From Rhodococcus rhodnii NBRC 100604 (GTDB taxonomy: Bacteria; Actinomycetota; Actinomycetes; Mycobacteriales; Mycobacteriaceae): DNA of 64,000 bases. A program made the translations under genes and the position numbers. Shown one piece after another: positions 1-10,520 of the stretch. The notes beneath the pieces were generated by a model. It was not told the DNA's origin. It saw nothing but the letters and a program-made list of their open reading frames with translations, and ran no database searches. Every line of letters begins with the position of its first letter. The stretch's first letter is position 1. The stretch spans positions 248,001-312,000 of the forward strand of contig NZ_BCXD01000001.1 in the NCBI RefSeq assembly GCF_001894925.1, written 5' to 3'.

Positions 1-8
1 CCGGCGGC

Positions 9-1094
9 TCACTGGCCCTGCCCCTGCAACTGGCGCATACCTTCCTGCGTGCAGCGCTGGGCCGCATTGGTGTAGATCGGCTGATTGACCGTCGGCAGCC
101 CCGTGGGCAGATTCAGGTGGGGCGAGTTGCCCGGCCCCGCGACGATGTCGATTCCGCACAGATAGAACTGGAACCACGATCCGTAGCTCGCGGCGCGCCC
201 GAGCGCCTCGAGCTTGACGGGGAACGTCTTCAACGTCGCGTCGAGCGCGTCCTCGTTGCGGATGAGGGTGTCCGACAGCGTCGTGAGTGCGGCGATCGAA
301 TCCGTCACCGCGGGACGCGTCGGTTCCAGAATGTCCGCGGTGGCGTTCGTCAGCCCCGCGAGCGACGACACGGCCGAGCCGATCGCGCCGCGGTCGGCCG
401 CCAGTCCCGTCACGAGCTGCTGCGTGTTCACCAGCAGCGCGTCGAACTCGTCGCCGCGTTCGTTGACCGTCGCGAGGACGGAGTTGAGGTTGTCGATGAC
501 CTCACCGATCACGCGGTCCTTGTCGGCGACGGTGTTCGTGAGGCTCGCAGTGTTGCGAACGAGCTGGTCGATGGTCCCCGCCTCCCCCTGGAACACCTGG
601 ATGATCTGGTACGAGAGCTTGTTGACGTCGTCGGCGCTGAGTGTCTGGAACAGCGGCCGGAAGCCGTTGAAGAGCGTCGTGAGATCGACTGCGGGCCGGG
701 TCTGCTCGTACGGGATCGCCCCGCCGGCGGAGATCCTCGTCCCCTGCGATCCGTCGCCCTGTTCGAGAGCGATGTAGCGCTGACCGACGAGATTTCGGTA
801 TCGCAGGCTCGCGATCGTGCTGCCGGGCAGCCAGTCCCGGTCCTGGACCGAGAACTGGACGCGCGCTCGGTTGTTGTCGACGATCTCGATCGTCTCGACC
901 TGGCCGACGCGCACGCCGGCGATCCGCACCTCGTCGCCTTCGTTGAGGGACGTGACGTCCGAGAACGTCGCGTCGAACTTCGTGCCGCCTCCGCCGCCGA
1001 TGTTGGCGATGGTCACGGCGAGCAGTCCGGTCGCGAGCACTGTCACGACCGCGAACACGATCAGCTTGATCAGCGGTGCTGCCAGCCCTCTCAT
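9..1094 (-). CDS. Mce family protein, second Mce subunit of the operon (MceB position)
   Basis: 361 residues. An uncleaved membrane anchor lies at about residues 8-30, followed by an MCE domain (about 38-120, with the EGDEVRIAGVRVGQV stretch typical of the family) and a long helical region. Mce proteins form the periplasm-spanning part of a lipid or sterol importer driven by YrbE permeases and MceG. The ATG at 1094 overlaps the mceA stop as ATGA, so the longer open frame upstream is not used. Further mce genes are expected beyond the left edge. The substrate cannot be told from sequence. Confidence 0.93.
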   Translation of the reverse strand: MRGLAAPLIKLIVFAVVTVLATGLLAVTIANIGGGGGTKFDATFSDVTSLNEGDEVRIAGVRVGQVETIEIVDNNRARVQFSVQDRDWLPGSTIASLRYRNLVGQRYIALEQGDGSQGTRISAGGAIPYEQTRPAVDLTTLFNGFRPLFQTLSADDVNKLSYQIIQVFQGEAGTIDQLVRNTASLTNTVADKDRVIGEVIDNLNSVLATVNERGDEFDALLVNTQQLVTGLAADRGAIGSAVSSLAGLTNATADILEPTRPAVTDSIAALTTLSDTLIRNEDALDATLKTFPVKLEALGRAASYGSWFQFYLCGIDIVAGPGNSPHLNLPTGLPTVNQPIYTNAAQRCTQEGMRQLQGQGQ

Positions 1095-2479
1095 CGGATA
1101 CTCACCTCCGCTCCCCGTAGCGCGGGTGCCCCCACGGCCGTCGTCCATCCCGGCACGTCGTCCGGCTCGATTCCCCCTGCTTCGGCATAGACGACCTGCA
1201 GGGTCTCCCGCTCGATCGCCGAGCCCGCGTATGCGGCCGGCTGCACCTCGGCGCCTGCCCCGACGGGAACGACGGGCGGCGAGGGCTCGCCCCAGCCGGG
1301 AACCTGGTCCGGGACACCCGGCGGTGCCGGCAGCGCATCGAACCACGTCTCGCCCGGATTCCGCGACGGCGGCTGGTAGGAGCCGTCGTTGTACGACGAT
1401 CCGCCCGGGTACTGCGGGAAGAACTCGCCCGCGAGCTTGTAGCCGTCGTAACAGGCCGGCGGCCGGTCGTCGAGAAGCCGCGGCTCGTCCTGGTTGGGCA
1501 GGTAGCGGCCCTTGGGGTTCGTGAACTGCACGTTCGCGCGCACTCCCGGGAACGGATCGTCGGGCGCGATGATGTCGCGTGCCGCCGGCGCCGTCCGTGC
1601 GAATCCACCGAGCATGCAACCGAAGGTCGGCGACGACCGCGCGAACACCTGCAGCGCCTCCCGCGAATCGGCAGCGAAACTGATGACCTGCTCACGGTTG
1701 TTCTCGAGCAGTGCCGCGGTACTCGCCGCGCTCGCTCCGCCCGACGCGTACAGCGCAGCGAGCGTTCCCTGCTTCTCGACGACGGTGTTGCCGGTCACCC
1801 GGAGATTGTCGAGCGCGTTCACGAGCTGCGGTCCGGCGTCCGAGTAGGTCTCCGAGAAGTCGGCGAGACCGCGCAGCCCGTCCTGGAGCGCCGGCAGTTC
1901 GGTGTTGACCGAACCGAAGATCTGCTCGAGCCGGTCGAGGGTGAAGCCGAACTCCTCGCCGCGACCGCTGAATCCCTGCGCGAGCGCACCGAGTGTGTTG
2001 GACAGATCCTGCGGCGGGACGGCCTGCAGGAGCGGCAGCAGTCCGTCGAGGACCTCGCTGATCTCGACTGCGTGCCCGCTGGTGTCCTGATAGAGCGTCG
2101 TGCCGTCGGTGACGGCGGGCCCCGGGTCCTCGGGAATCTCGAGGGAGACGAAGCGCTCGCCGAAGAGCGTCTTGGGCAGCAGCCGTGCCGTCGCGTTCGA
2201 CGGGATCAGCGGCGCCATCGCCGGTTCGATCGCGAGTGTCGAGGTGACCTCGCCGTCCTCGGTCGTCGTCGATTCGACCGTTCCCACGATCACGCCGCGG
2301 GCCTTGACGTCGGCCTGCTGCGGCAACGCGTTGCCGACGGTGTCGGTCACGAGCCGGACGGACACGACGCGCGTGAACTGTCCCTGGAACTGACCGATCG
2401 TGACGAAGAGGAAGAGCCCGAGCACGACGAAGAACATCACGCCGAGCAGTCTGCGGCGGACCACCGCTCCACGCGTCAT
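1091..2479 (-). CDS. Mce family protein, first Mce subunit (MceA position)
   Basis: 462 residues. The N terminus has basic residues and one membrane segment (about 11-29), followed by an MCE/MlaD-type domain (about 35-115) and a helical domain. The C-terminal part is Pro/Gly rich and contains YPGGSSYNDGSY, as in actinobacterial MceA proteins. The ATG at 2479 overlaps the yrbEB stop by four bases. It is the first Mce subunit after the two permeases, which fits the canonical yrbEA-yrbEB-mceA-F order. Which of the mce1-4 types it belongs to is unresolved. Confidence 0.93.
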   Translation of the reverse strand: MTRGAVVRRRLLGVMFFVVLGLFLFVTIGQFQGQFTRVVSVRLVTDTVGNALPQQADVKARGVIVGTVESTTTEDGEVTSTLAIEPAMAPLIPSNATARLLPKTLFGERFVSLEIPEDPGPAVTDGTTLYQDTSGHAVEISEVLDGLLPLLQAVPPQDLSNTLGALAQGFSGRGEEFGFTLDRLEQIFGSVNTELPALQDGLRGLADFSETYSDAGPQLVNALDNLRVTGNTVVEKQGTLAALYASGGASAASTAALLENNREQVISFAADSREALQVFARSSPTFGCMLGGFARTAPAARDIIAPDDPFPGVRANVQFTNPKGRYLPNQDEPRLLDDRPPACYDGYKLAGEFFPQYPGGSSYNDGSYQPPSRNPGETWFDALPAPPGVPDQVPGWGEPSPPVVPVGAGAEVQPAAYAGSAIERETLQVVYAEAGGIEPDDVPGWTTAVGAPALRGAEVSIR

Positions 2480-3336
2480 CCCGCGACCCTCACCGTCGTC
2501 GTGGTTCCCCAGATCGCGAGACCGAGGAAGAAGTCGAGAACTGCGACCGTGACGATCGCCGTGCGCACCGCGCGACCGACGGCGACGCCGACACCGGCCG
2601 GGCCGCCCGACGCGTGGTAGCCGTAGTAGCAGTGGATGAGGATCAGCACGAACGCGAAGACGAGCACTTTCGCGAACGAATAGAGAACGTCCTCGGGTGG
2701 CAGGAAGAGATTGAAGTAGTGGTCGTACGAGCCGGTCGACTGCCCGTTGACCGTCGTCGTGATCAGCCGTGACGACAGATACGCCGAGAGCAACCCGACG
2801 ATGTACAGCGGGACGACGGCGACGAAGCCGGCGATCATGCGCGTCGTGACGAGGAACGGCAGGCTCGGCACCGCCATGACCTCGAGCGCGTCGATCTCCT
2901 CGGAGATGCGCATCGCGCCGAGCTGGGCCGTGAAGCCACAACCCACCGTCGCGGACAGCGCGAGCGCGGCGACGATCGGGGCGATCTCACGGGTGTTGAC
3001 GTACGCCGAGAGGAAGCCGGTGAGGACCTGGCTGCCGAGCTGTTCGAGGGCCGCGAAGCCCTGCATGCCGACGACGACGCCCGTGAAGCCGGACATCATC
3101 ACGATCACGCCGATCGTGCCGCCGATGACGGCGAGCGCGCCGCTGCCGAAGCTCACCTCGGCGAGAAGCCGCAGCACTTCCTTGCGGTAGTGGACCAGCG
3201 TGTGCGGGATCCACGCGATCGAGCGCGAGTAGAAGGACATCTGCTCGCCCGCGCGGTCGAGAACGTTGAGCGGGACCCGCCCGATCTTCCGGGCACGGAT
3301 GAGGGCGCGGTCACCGCGGCCGCGTGCAATGGTCAT
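2476..3336 (-). CDS. yrbEB: YrbE-type (MlaE family) permease, B subunit
   Basis: 286 residues with about five or six hydrophobic segments. It has the MlaE/YrbE core, including the conserved EEIDALEVMAV cytoplasmic loop (about residues 145-155) that contacts the ATPase in this family. It pairs with YrbEA as the transmembrane core of the Mce lipid importer. It lies four bases downstream of yrbEA and overlaps mceA by four, so the genes are translationally coupled. Confidence 0.95.
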   Translation of the reverse strand: MTIARGRGDRALIRARKIGRVPLNVLDRAGEQMSFYSRSIAWIPHTLVHYRKEVLRLLAEVSFGSGALAVIGGTIGVIVMMSGFTGVVVGMQGFAALEQLGSQVLTGFLSAYVNTREIAPIVAALALSATVGCGFTAQLGAMRISEEIDALEVMAVPSLPFLVTTRMIAGFVAVVPLYIVGLLSAYLSSRLITTTVNGQSTGSYDHYFNLFLPPEDVLYSFAKVLVFAFVLILIHCYYGYHASGGPAGVGVAVGRAVRTAIVTVAVLDFFLGLAIWGTTTTVRVAG

Positions 3337-3340
3337 TCCG

Positions 3341-4135
3341 TCACGACCCCTTCGCCGGGACGATCTGCAGGTAGACCATCGTGAGTATGAGGTTTGCGAA
3401 GAACAGCAGCAGGAAGGTGATCACGACCGACTGGTTCACGGCGTCGCCGACGCCCTTCGGTCCGCCCTTCGGATGCAGGCCCTTGTACGAGGCGACGACG
3501 CCCGCGATGACACCGAAGACCGCGGCCTTGATCTCGCCGATCCAGATGTCCGGCAGCTGTGCGAACGCCGAGAACGACTGCAGGTAGGCACCGGGATTGC
3601 CGCCCTGCAGGACGACGTTGAAGAAGTAGCCGCCCGCGATGCCGACGACGGCGACGAGGCCGTTGAGCAGGAGCGCGACGAGCACCATCGCGAGAACTCG
3701 GGGCACGACGAGCCGCTGGATGGGGTTGATACCCAGCACTTCCATCGCGTCGATCTCTTCACGAATCGTGCGCGAGCCGAGGTCGGCCGTGACGGCGGAG
3801 CCGGCCGCGCCGGCGATGAGCAACGCCGTCACGAGCGGGCTGCCCTGCTGGATGACGGCGAGCACGCTGGCGGCACCGGTGAAATTCTCGGCGCCGAGCT
3901 GGCGGATCAGCGATCCGGTCTGCAGCGACACGATGGCACCGAACGGAATGGCGACCATCGCCGTCGGGAGGATCGTCACGCTTGCGATGAACCACGCCTG
4001 CTCGATGAACTCCCGGAACTGGAACGGCCGGCGAAAAGTGTTCCGGACGACGTCGACGAACAGTTCGACGATATTGCCCGCTTGTGTCAGTGCACCGTTG
4101 ATCGGTTTGAGAACCGCGACGCGGGTGTCCCCCAT
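3341..4135 (-). CDS. yrbEA: YrbE-type (MlaE family) permease, A subunit
   Basis: 264 residues with multiple membrane segments. The EEIDAMEVLGINP loop (about residues 125-137) is the MlaE-family signature, and a KGGPKGVGDAVNQSVV motif sits near the C terminus. It forms the permease with YrbEB. Its start lies nine bases after the mceG stop, so the ATPase gene is effectively the first gene of this mce operon. Confidence 0.95.
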   Translation of the reverse strand: MGDTRVAVLKPINGALTQAGNIVELFVDVVRNTFRRPFQFREFIEQAWFIASVTILPTAMVAIPFGAIVSLQTGSLIRQLGAENFTGAASVLAVIQQGSPLVTALLIAGAAGSAVTADLGSRTIREEIDAMEVLGINPIQRLVVPRVLAMVLVALLLNGLVAVVGIAGGYFFNVVLQGGNPGAYLQSFSAFAQLPDIWIGEIKAAVFGVIAGVVASYKGLHPKGGPKGVGDAVNQSVVITFLLLFFANLILTMVYLQIVPAKGS

Positions 4136-4144
4136 GTGGCCTGC

Positions 4145-5302
4145 CTACCCTCGCTCGTCGTTCTGATACCCGGACCCCCGTACCACCGGTATCACCTGTG
4201 TGTCGTCGTCTGCTCCTGCGTAGTTTCGGTTCTGCTGCGCGGTCGCGTACTCGATCGTGTCCGAATTGTCGTCTGCGCTCGCGTACTCATCGTAGGAGTG
4301 ATCCGCGTACTGATCGGCTTCGTCGTCCAGCGAGTCGCGAATTGCCGCCTGCGCCTTCTCGGGCAGCGTGTGCAGGATCTCGCGGACGCGCTCGCGGCGC
4401 CGGCCGACGGCCTTGCGTTCGGGAGTACCGGGCGTGGCCTCCATCTGCGGGACGATGCCTTCGACGTCCTCGACGCCGCCGGGATGGTGGCCCTCCTCGA
4501 CCATCGCCTTCTCGGCGGCCATCGTGGCCTCGTCCTTCTCCTCGGACATGCCGATCGGGCCGATCATCGTTCCGTTGAGGAACTGCTTGACGACGGGCTC
4601 CTCGCTCGTGAGCAGGACCTCGCGCGGACCGAACATCACCAGGTGACGGCGGAAGAGCATCCCGATGTTGTCGGGGACCGTGCGCGCGAGGTTGATGTTG
4701 TGCGAGACGATGAGGATCGTCGCGTCGATCTCGGCGTTGATGTCGATGAGGGTCTGGCTGATGTACGTGGTGCGGACCGGGTCCAGGCCGGAGTCGGGCT
4801 CGTCGACGAGGATGATCTGCGGATCGAGCACGAGAGCCCGCGCGAGGCCGGCGCGTTTGCGCATACCACCGGAGATCTCGCCGGGAAGCTTGTCCTCGGC
4901 ACCGACGAGGCCGGTGATCTCGAGCTTCTCCATCACGATCTTGCGGATGTCGGATTCGCTCTTCTTCGTGTGCTCCCGCAACGGAAACGCAACGTTGTCG
5001 TAGAGGTTCATCGAACCGAAGAGCGCGCCGTCCTGGAACAAGACGCCGAAGAGCTTGCGGATCTCGTAGAGCTCCTTCGAGGAGCACTGCAGGATGTCCG
5101 TGCCGTCGATGACGATCCTGCCTCGCTCCGGCCGCAACAGGCCGATGAGCGACTTCAGGAAGACGGACTTGCCCGTACCGGAAGGTCCGAGCAGCGCGCT
5201 GACCTCACCTTTCGGGAGGGTCATCGTGACGTCCTGCCAGATCTTCTGTGTGCCGAAGGACTTGGTCAAATCCTCGACTGCGACCTCGACACCCATTTCC
5301 AC
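4145..5302 (-). CDS. mceG: MceG/Mkl ATPase energising Mce lipid import
   Basis: 385-residue ABC ATPase. Walker A is GPSGTGKS at residues 39-46, the signature is ISGGMRKRAGLARA near 143, and Walker B is ILVDEPDSGLDP. The C-terminal extension of about 130 residues, ending in acidic Asp/Tyr/Ala-rich sequence, is typical of actinobacterial Mkl rather than proteobacterial MlaF. It should supply ATP hydrolysis to the YrbE permeases encoded next. As in M. tuberculosis it lies near rplL, but here it directly heads a mce operon. A start at the second Met (MGVEV) is also possible. Confidence 0.95.
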   Translation of the reverse strand: MEMGVEVAVEDLTKSFGTQKIWQDVTMTLPKGEVSALLGPSGTGKSVFLKSLIGLLRPERGRIVIDGTDILQCSSKELYEIRKLFGVLFQDGALFGSMNLYDNVAFPLREHTKKSESDIRKIVMEKLEITGLVGAEDKLPGEISGGMRKRAGLARALVLDPQIILVDEPDSGLDPVRTTYISQTLIDINAEIDATILIVSHNINLARTVPDNIGMLFRRHLVMFGPREVLLTSEEPVVKQFLNGTMIGPIGMSEEKDEATMAAEKAMVEEGHHPGGVEDVEGIVPQMEATPGTPERKAVGRRRERVREILHTLPEKAQAAIRDSLDDEADQYADHSYDEYASADDNSDTIEYATAQQNRNYAGADDDTQVIPVVRGSGYQNDERG

Positions 5303-5522
5303 CCTCCACGACCGATGCTGGCGCCTGCGCCCTGACTCTTGTGGGTTGCGTCACCTTACCGCACCGGATTGTTAACCACGACACGCATCCTACTCATGAG
5401 TAAGGAAATGAAGCAACACGGGCATACCGATCCGCCTCCCCGGTCCGCCACAACATTCCGTACCGAATGTTCTTGCCGCAACGAAGGATTCGCCATCCGG
5501 ACGAACCCGACCCGGAAACGGC
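5303..5522. other. Intergenic region upstream of mceG
   Basis: About 220 bases between the rplL terminator and mceG. No open frame on either strand looks like a gene. It is slightly less GC-rich than its surroundings and probably holds the mceG-mce promoter on the minus strand. No confident -10/-35 pair could be picked. Confidence 0.4.
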
Positions 5523-5560
5523 GAAGGCCGCCTCCCCGACGTATCGGGGAGGCGGCCTTC
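5523..5560 (-). terminator. Terminator after rplL
   Basis: A perfect 16-bp inverted repeat (5523-5538 with 5545-5560) surrounds a six-base loop (ACGTAT). It starts about 40 bases after the rplL stop in the direction of transcription. The T-run after the stem is weak, as is usual in high-GC actinobacteria. It separates the ribosomal operon from mceG. Confidence 0.8.
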
Positions 5561-5602
5561 GTGTTGGCCGGCGCGGCAACAGAGCCGCGCGCGAGGCACG
5601 TC

Positions 5603-5995
5603 CTACTTGACGGTGACCTTCGCGCCGGCAGCCTCGAGCTTCTCCTTGGCGGCGTCCGCGGCGTCCTTTGCGACCTTCTCGAGGATCGGCTTCGGAGCGC
5701 CCTCGACGAGGTCCTTCGCCTCCTTCAGGCCCAGGCCCGAGACGACCTCACGGACGACCTTGATGACCTGGATCTTCTTGTCGCCGGCACCCTCGAGGAT
5801 GACGTCGAACTCGTCCTGCTCCGACTCGGCCGGAGCGTCGCCGCCCGCAGCCGGGGCGTCGGCAGCGGCGACCGCGACCGGAGCAGCAGCGGTGACCTCG
5901 AAGGTCTCCTCGAATGCCTTCACGAACTCCGAGAGCTCGAGGAGGGTGAGCTCCTTGAACTGGTCGAGCAGTTCCTCGGTGCTGAGCTTCGCCAT
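5603..5995 (-). CDS. rplL: 50S ribosomal protein L7/L12
   Basis: 130 residues. The N-terminal dimerisation region ([20 protein letters not shown]) is followed by an Ala/Pro-rich hinge (about 33-55). The C-terminal factor-binding domain contains [11 protein letters not shown] and [16 protein letters not shown]. It forms the ribosomal stalk on L10 and recruits translation factors. It follows rplJ after 84 bases, the standard arrangement. Confidence 0.98.
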   Translation of the reverse strand: MAKLSTEELLDQFKELTLLELSEFVKAFEETFEVTAAAPVAVAAADAPAAGGDAPAESEQDEFDVILEGAGDKKIQVIKVVREVVSGLGLKEAKDLVEGAPKPILEKVAKDAADAAKEKLEAAGAKVTVK

Positions 5996-6079
5996 GATGG
6001 CGTCCTTCCTGTAAGTCCTGCGTCGCCGATCCGCGACACACAGGTGTGTTTCGGTTGTTGTCGAGCTATCCGATGCGGA

Positions 6080-6637
6080 TCAGCTGTCGGCAGCCTCGGC
6101 GGGAGCCTCGGTGGCTCCGCCTTCGGCGGCCTTCTTCTCCTGCAGCGCGGCGGCAAGGCGTGCCACCTGCGAAGCGGGAGCGTTGAACAGGCCTGCGGCC
6201 TTTGCCAAGTTGCCCTTCATCGCGCCGGCGAGCTTGGCCAACAGCACCTCGCGGGACTCGAGGTCCGCGATCCGGTTGACCTGGTCCACGGACAGCGCAG
6301 CGCCGTCCATGTACCCGCCCTTGATGACGAGAGCCTTGTTCTCCTTAGCGAAGTTCTTGAGCGCCTTCGCTGCGTCGACCGGCTCGCCCTTGATGAACGT
6401 GATGGCGGTCGGACCGACGAACAGGTCGTCGAGGCCTTCGACGCCGGCTTCCGCCGCCGCACGCTTGACCAGGGCGTTCTTGGCGACGGAGTAGGTAGCA
6501 CCCTCGCCGAGTGCGCGTCGCAGGGTCGTCAGGCTGCCCACCGAGAGACCGCGGTACTCCGTGATCACAGCGGCAGTCGAACCCTTGAACTGCTCGGCGA
6601 TCTCCGCGACCGCGGAAACCTTCTCAGGCTTTGCCAT
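6080..6637 (-). CDS. rplJ: 50S ribosomal protein L10
   Basis: 185 residues. It begins [20 protein letters not shown] and contains the family motif [14 protein letters not shown], with an acidic Ala-rich C-terminal tail that binds L7/L12. It has a strong ribosome binding site (AGGAGG six bases before the ATG). A long leader lies upstream, consistent with autogenous control by the L10-L12 complex. Confidence 0.98.
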   Translation of the reverse strand: MAKPEKVSAVAEIAEQFKGSTAAVITEYRGLSVGSLTTLRRALGEGATYSVAKNALVKRAAAEAGVEGLDDLFVGPTAITFIKGEPVDAAKALKNFAKENKALVIKGGYMDGAALSVDQVNRIADLESREVLLAKLAGAMKGNLAKAAGLFNAPASQVARLAAALQEKKAAEGGATEAPAEAADS

Positions 6638-6649
6638 ACTTCGCCTCCT

Positions 6650-6900
6650 CTCGTGACAGTCGTCGTCCTACGGCGAGTCCGCCGGGACCCGGAAACGACG
6701 AACGCCCCGGCGCAGGGGCACGGGGCGTAGGGAGGCATCTCCACACGAGAAATCCTGCGGCACCGGCGGACCGGGCCTCGGGCTTCTCGACCTCGTTCTC
6801 CTGCGTGGGCCGCCGGACGAATCCGGACCTTCATTCGCCGTTCGCGGGGAACGGCGAAGACCAACGGTCTCTGGTAGAACACAATTTCGGTTGAGCTGCG
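6650..6900 (-). ncRNA. L10 leader (ribosomal protein autoregulatory RNA), candidate
   Basis: The 463 bases between rplA and rplJ hold no gene but contain several GC-rich stem-loops. These include a CCCCG...CGGGG hairpin near 6698-6728 and a GCCGCAGGATTTCTCGTG segment around 6748-6765. Bacterial rplJ mRNAs usually carry a leader bound by L10(L12)4 that represses translation. Position and stem content fit that element; the exact boundaries are inferred. Confidence 0.6.
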
Positions 6901-7009
6901 GTGCACGCACCGCATACCGCGAGCAAGTCTACAGACCGGCAGCGCATGCGCCAAATCGCCCCCCGGCGGCATCGTCGGCGGAAGCGCGGCAGCACACCCG
7001 CAGATGCGC

Positions 7010-7042
7010 GACGGCCCGGCACGGAGTCCGTGCCGGGCCGTC
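7010..7042 (-). terminator. Terminator-like hairpin after rplA
   Basis: A nearly perfect 16-bp inverted repeat (7010-7025 with 7027-7042), with a tiny loop that would open to about five bases. It lies about 60 bases after the rplA stop. No T-run follows. It probably ends the rplK-rplA transcript before the rplJ leader begins. Confidence 0.7.
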
Positions 7043-7100
7043 TGCACTGCAGTACGTCGGAGACGTGGAAGAGATCGTCACCTGTCGCCGAGAAGGCGAC

Positions 7101-7814
7101 TCAGGCGTCGGTCTCCAGGAGATTGCGGGTGCGGCTCGGGTCCACCGGGATGCCCGGTCCGGTGGTGGTCGAGACCGTCACCTTCTTGACGTAACGACCC
7201 TTGGCCGACGACGGCTTCGCACGCAGGATCTCGTCGAGAGCCGCGCCGTAGTTCTCCACCAGCTTCTCGGTGTCGAACGAGGCCTTGCCGATCACGAAGT
7301 GAAGGTTGGCCTGCTTGTCGACGCGGAAGTTGATCTTGCCGCCCTTGATGTCGTTGACGGCCTTCGTGACGTCCGCCGTCACGGTGCCGGTCTTCGGGTT
7401 CGGCATCAGACCACGCGGGCCGAGCACGCGGGCGATGCGGCCGACCTTCGCCATTTGGTCCGGCGTCGCGATCGCGGCGTCGAAGTCGGTCCAGCCGCCC
7501 TGGATACGCTCGATCAGGTCCTCGGACCCGACGGCGTCCGCGCCTGCGGCCTCGGCCTCGGCTGCCTTCTCGCCGACGGCGAAGACGACGACGCGAGCGG
7601 TCTTGCCCGTGCCGTGCGGCAGGTTGACGGTGCCGCGGACCATCTGGTCCGCCTTACGGGGGTCGACGCCGAGACGGATGGCGACCTCGACGGTCGCGTC
7701 CATCTTCGTCGAACCGGTCTCCTTGGCGAGCTTCGCCGCCTGAAGCGGGCTGTAGAGCGCGTCCGGATCGACCTTCTCAGCGGCGGCGCGGTACGCCTTG
7801 CTGCGCTGTGCCAT
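7101..7814 (-). CDS. rplA: 50S ribosomal protein L1
   Basis: 237 residues, normal bacterial L1 length. It has the N-terminal [16 protein letters not shown], the core [17 protein letters not shown] motif, and the [21 protein letters not shown] region that binds 23S rRNA and, in many bacteria, its own mRNA. It lies downstream of rplK, as usual. Confidence 0.98.
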   Translation of the reverse strand: MAQRSKAYRAAAEKVDPDALYSPLQAAKLAKETGSTKMDATVEVAIRLGVDPRKADQMVRGTVNLPHGTGKTARVVVFAVGEKAAEAEAAGADAVGSEDLIERIQGGWTDFDAAIATPDQMAKVGRIARVLGPRGLMPNPKTGTVTADVTKAVNDIKGGKINFRVDKQANLHFVIGKASFDTEKLVENYGAALDEILRAKPSSAKGRYVKKVTVSTTTGPGIPVDPSRTRNLLETDA

Positions 7815-7929
7815 GGTGTGTCCTCACTCGGACGCCGCATGTTCGGCGTCCCGGTCGGTCGTGGTGATCAGGGCCTGGCCAGCCCTCCCACGGAAAAACA
7901 GTATTGCTGGGTTCTGCTCAGGCCTTCGT
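7815..7929. other. Intergenic spacer between rplA and the rplK repeat
   Basis: About 115 bases upstream of rplA (minus strand). It holds the rplA ribosome binding site (GAGGAC before the ATG at 7814) and a TACTG-containing AT-richer patch. No gene is visible. Confidence 0.4.
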
Positions 7930-7930
7930 G

Positions 7931-8003
7931 CCTCAGGCCTCGCTACAGGGAGACCTTCGTACCTCAGGCCTCGCTACAGGGAGACCTTCGTACCTCAGGC
8001 CTC
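7931..8003. repeat. 31-bp tandem repeat at the 3' end of rplK
   Basis: Two full copies plus a partial third copy of a 31-base unit (phase points 7930, 7961, 7992). The copy nearest rplK contains the last codons and stop of rplK (GAGGCCTGA on the minus strand), so each unit repeats that stop context. The unit also carries CTGTAGCGAGGCCTGAGG. Copies are almost identical, which suggests recent duplication or selection. Confidence 0.9.
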
Positions 8004-8426
8004 GACGGTGATACCCATCGAGCGAGCGGTGCCGGCGATGATCTTCGCGGCCTGCTCGATGTCGTTCGCGTTGAGATCTTCCTGCTTGGTCTTCGCGATC
8101 TCGCGCACCTGATCCATGGTCACGGTCGCGACCTTGGTCTTGTGCGGCTCGCCCGAGCCCTTCTGCACGCCGGCGGCCTTGAGCAGCAGCTTGGCGGCGG
8201 GAGGGGTCTTGAGCTTGAAATCGAACGAGCGGTCTTCGTAGACCGTGATCTCGACGGGCACGACGTTGCCACGCTGCGACTCGGTCGCGGCGTTGTACGC
8301 CTTGCAGAACTCCATGATGTTGACGCCGTGCTGGCCCAGTGCGGGGCCGACGGGCGGTGCAGGGTTGGCCTGGCCGGCCTGGATCTGGAGCTTGATCAGC
8401 CCTGCGATCTTCTTCTTGGGGGGCAT
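7995..8426 (-). CDS. rplK: 50S ribosomal protein L11
   Basis: 143 residues. It begins [20 protein letters not shown], with the Pro-rich [20 protein letters not shown] segment (thiostrepton-binding N-terminal domain) and a C-terminal rRNA-binding domain ending SMGITVEA. The ATG at 8426 is chosen by homology; the longer open frame upstream runs through nusG out of frame. It sits 91 bases after nusG. Confidence 0.98.
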   Translation of the reverse strand: MPPKKKIAGLIKLQIQAGQANPAPPVGPALGQHGVNIMEFCKAYNAATESQRGNVVPVEITVYEDRSFDFKLKTPPAAKLLLKAAGVQKGSGEPHKTKVATVTMDQVREIAKTKQEDLNANDIEQAAKIIAGTARSMGITVEA

Positions 8427-8517
8427 CTCGGTTCCTGATTTCGTGCTGGTTGGGTTTCTTGCGTACTGCAGTGCAAGTTTCGGGTGGGAGTGCGTGCACG
8501 CCCGGCCGGAGCGAACG

Positions 8518-9838
<1,321 letters not shown>

Positions 9839-9871
9839 ATCGTTCCTCTCGATCGCCGGCGTTCGTCGATG

Positions 9872-9944
<73 letters not shown>

Positions 9945-10094
9945 TCGGCCGATCCGGCACCCGCGAGCGGGGGCGTCGTCGACCACTCTGCGACCACATG
10001 ACACGCGCGCCACCGGACGGTAGCGCGCGACCTGGATGCGATCCCAGAAATCCGAGTGTACTTCATGCGCGGAGGAAGAACCCAATCCGGCTGG

Positions 10095-10520
10095 TCAGGC
10101 CAGCTGGACCGTGGCCGTCGCGCGGCCGAAGACCTTCTTGCCCGCGGACTTCGCGACGATCGCGACGACCGCGGTCCTGCTGTCGGCGTCGACCGACTTG
10201 ACCTTGCCCGTGAACTCGACCTCGGCGGCGCTGTCGGCCGGCACGAACACCGGGCTCGTGAAGCGCACGTTGTACTCGCGTACGGCACCCGGATCGCCGA
10301 GCCACGACGTCACGAAGCCGGCACCGAGACCCATCGTGAGCATGCCGTGCGCGACGACGTCGGGAAGCCCGGCGAGCTTGGCGACCTCGTCGCTCCAGTG
10401 GATCGGGTTCGGATCGCCCGAGACGCCCGCGTAGTTCACGAGGTTGCCGCGGGTCAGCGTGACCGTCCGCGGAGGAAGCTCGTCGCCCGCGGCGACACCG
10501 GAGAAATCACGACGCGACAT
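10095..10520 (-). CDS. hadB: (3R)-hydroxyacyl-ACP dehydratase subunit HadB
   Basis: 141 residues with a MaoC-like hot-dog fold. The catalytic hydratase-2 motif is visible as YAGVSGDPNPIHWSDEVAKLAGLPDVVAHGM (about residues 30-60, with Asp and His). It acts with HadA in FAS-II, dehydrating beta-hydroxyacyl-ACP during meromycolate elongation. It overlaps hadA by 14 bases. No hadC-like gene lies between it and tRNA-Trp. Confidence 0.93.
   Translation of the reverse strand: MSRRDFSGVAAGDELPPRTVTLTRGNLVNYAGVSGDPNPIHWSDEVAKLAGLPDVVAHGMLTMGLGAGFVTSWLGDPGAVREYNVRFTSPVFVPADSAAEVEFTGKVKSVDADSRTAVVAIVAKSAGKKVFGRATATVQLA

Noticed and set aside
1095-1619. N-terminal extension of the second Mce protein
   Set aside because: Arg/Gly-rich and out of frame within mceA; the ATG at 1094 overlaps the mceA stop, as in other operon members.
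3266-5335. 689-codon open frame on the plus strand
   Set aside because: It runs antisense through yrbEA and mceG and is rich in Arg, Asp and His, the typical shadow of high-GC genes. The minus-strand genes have clear families.
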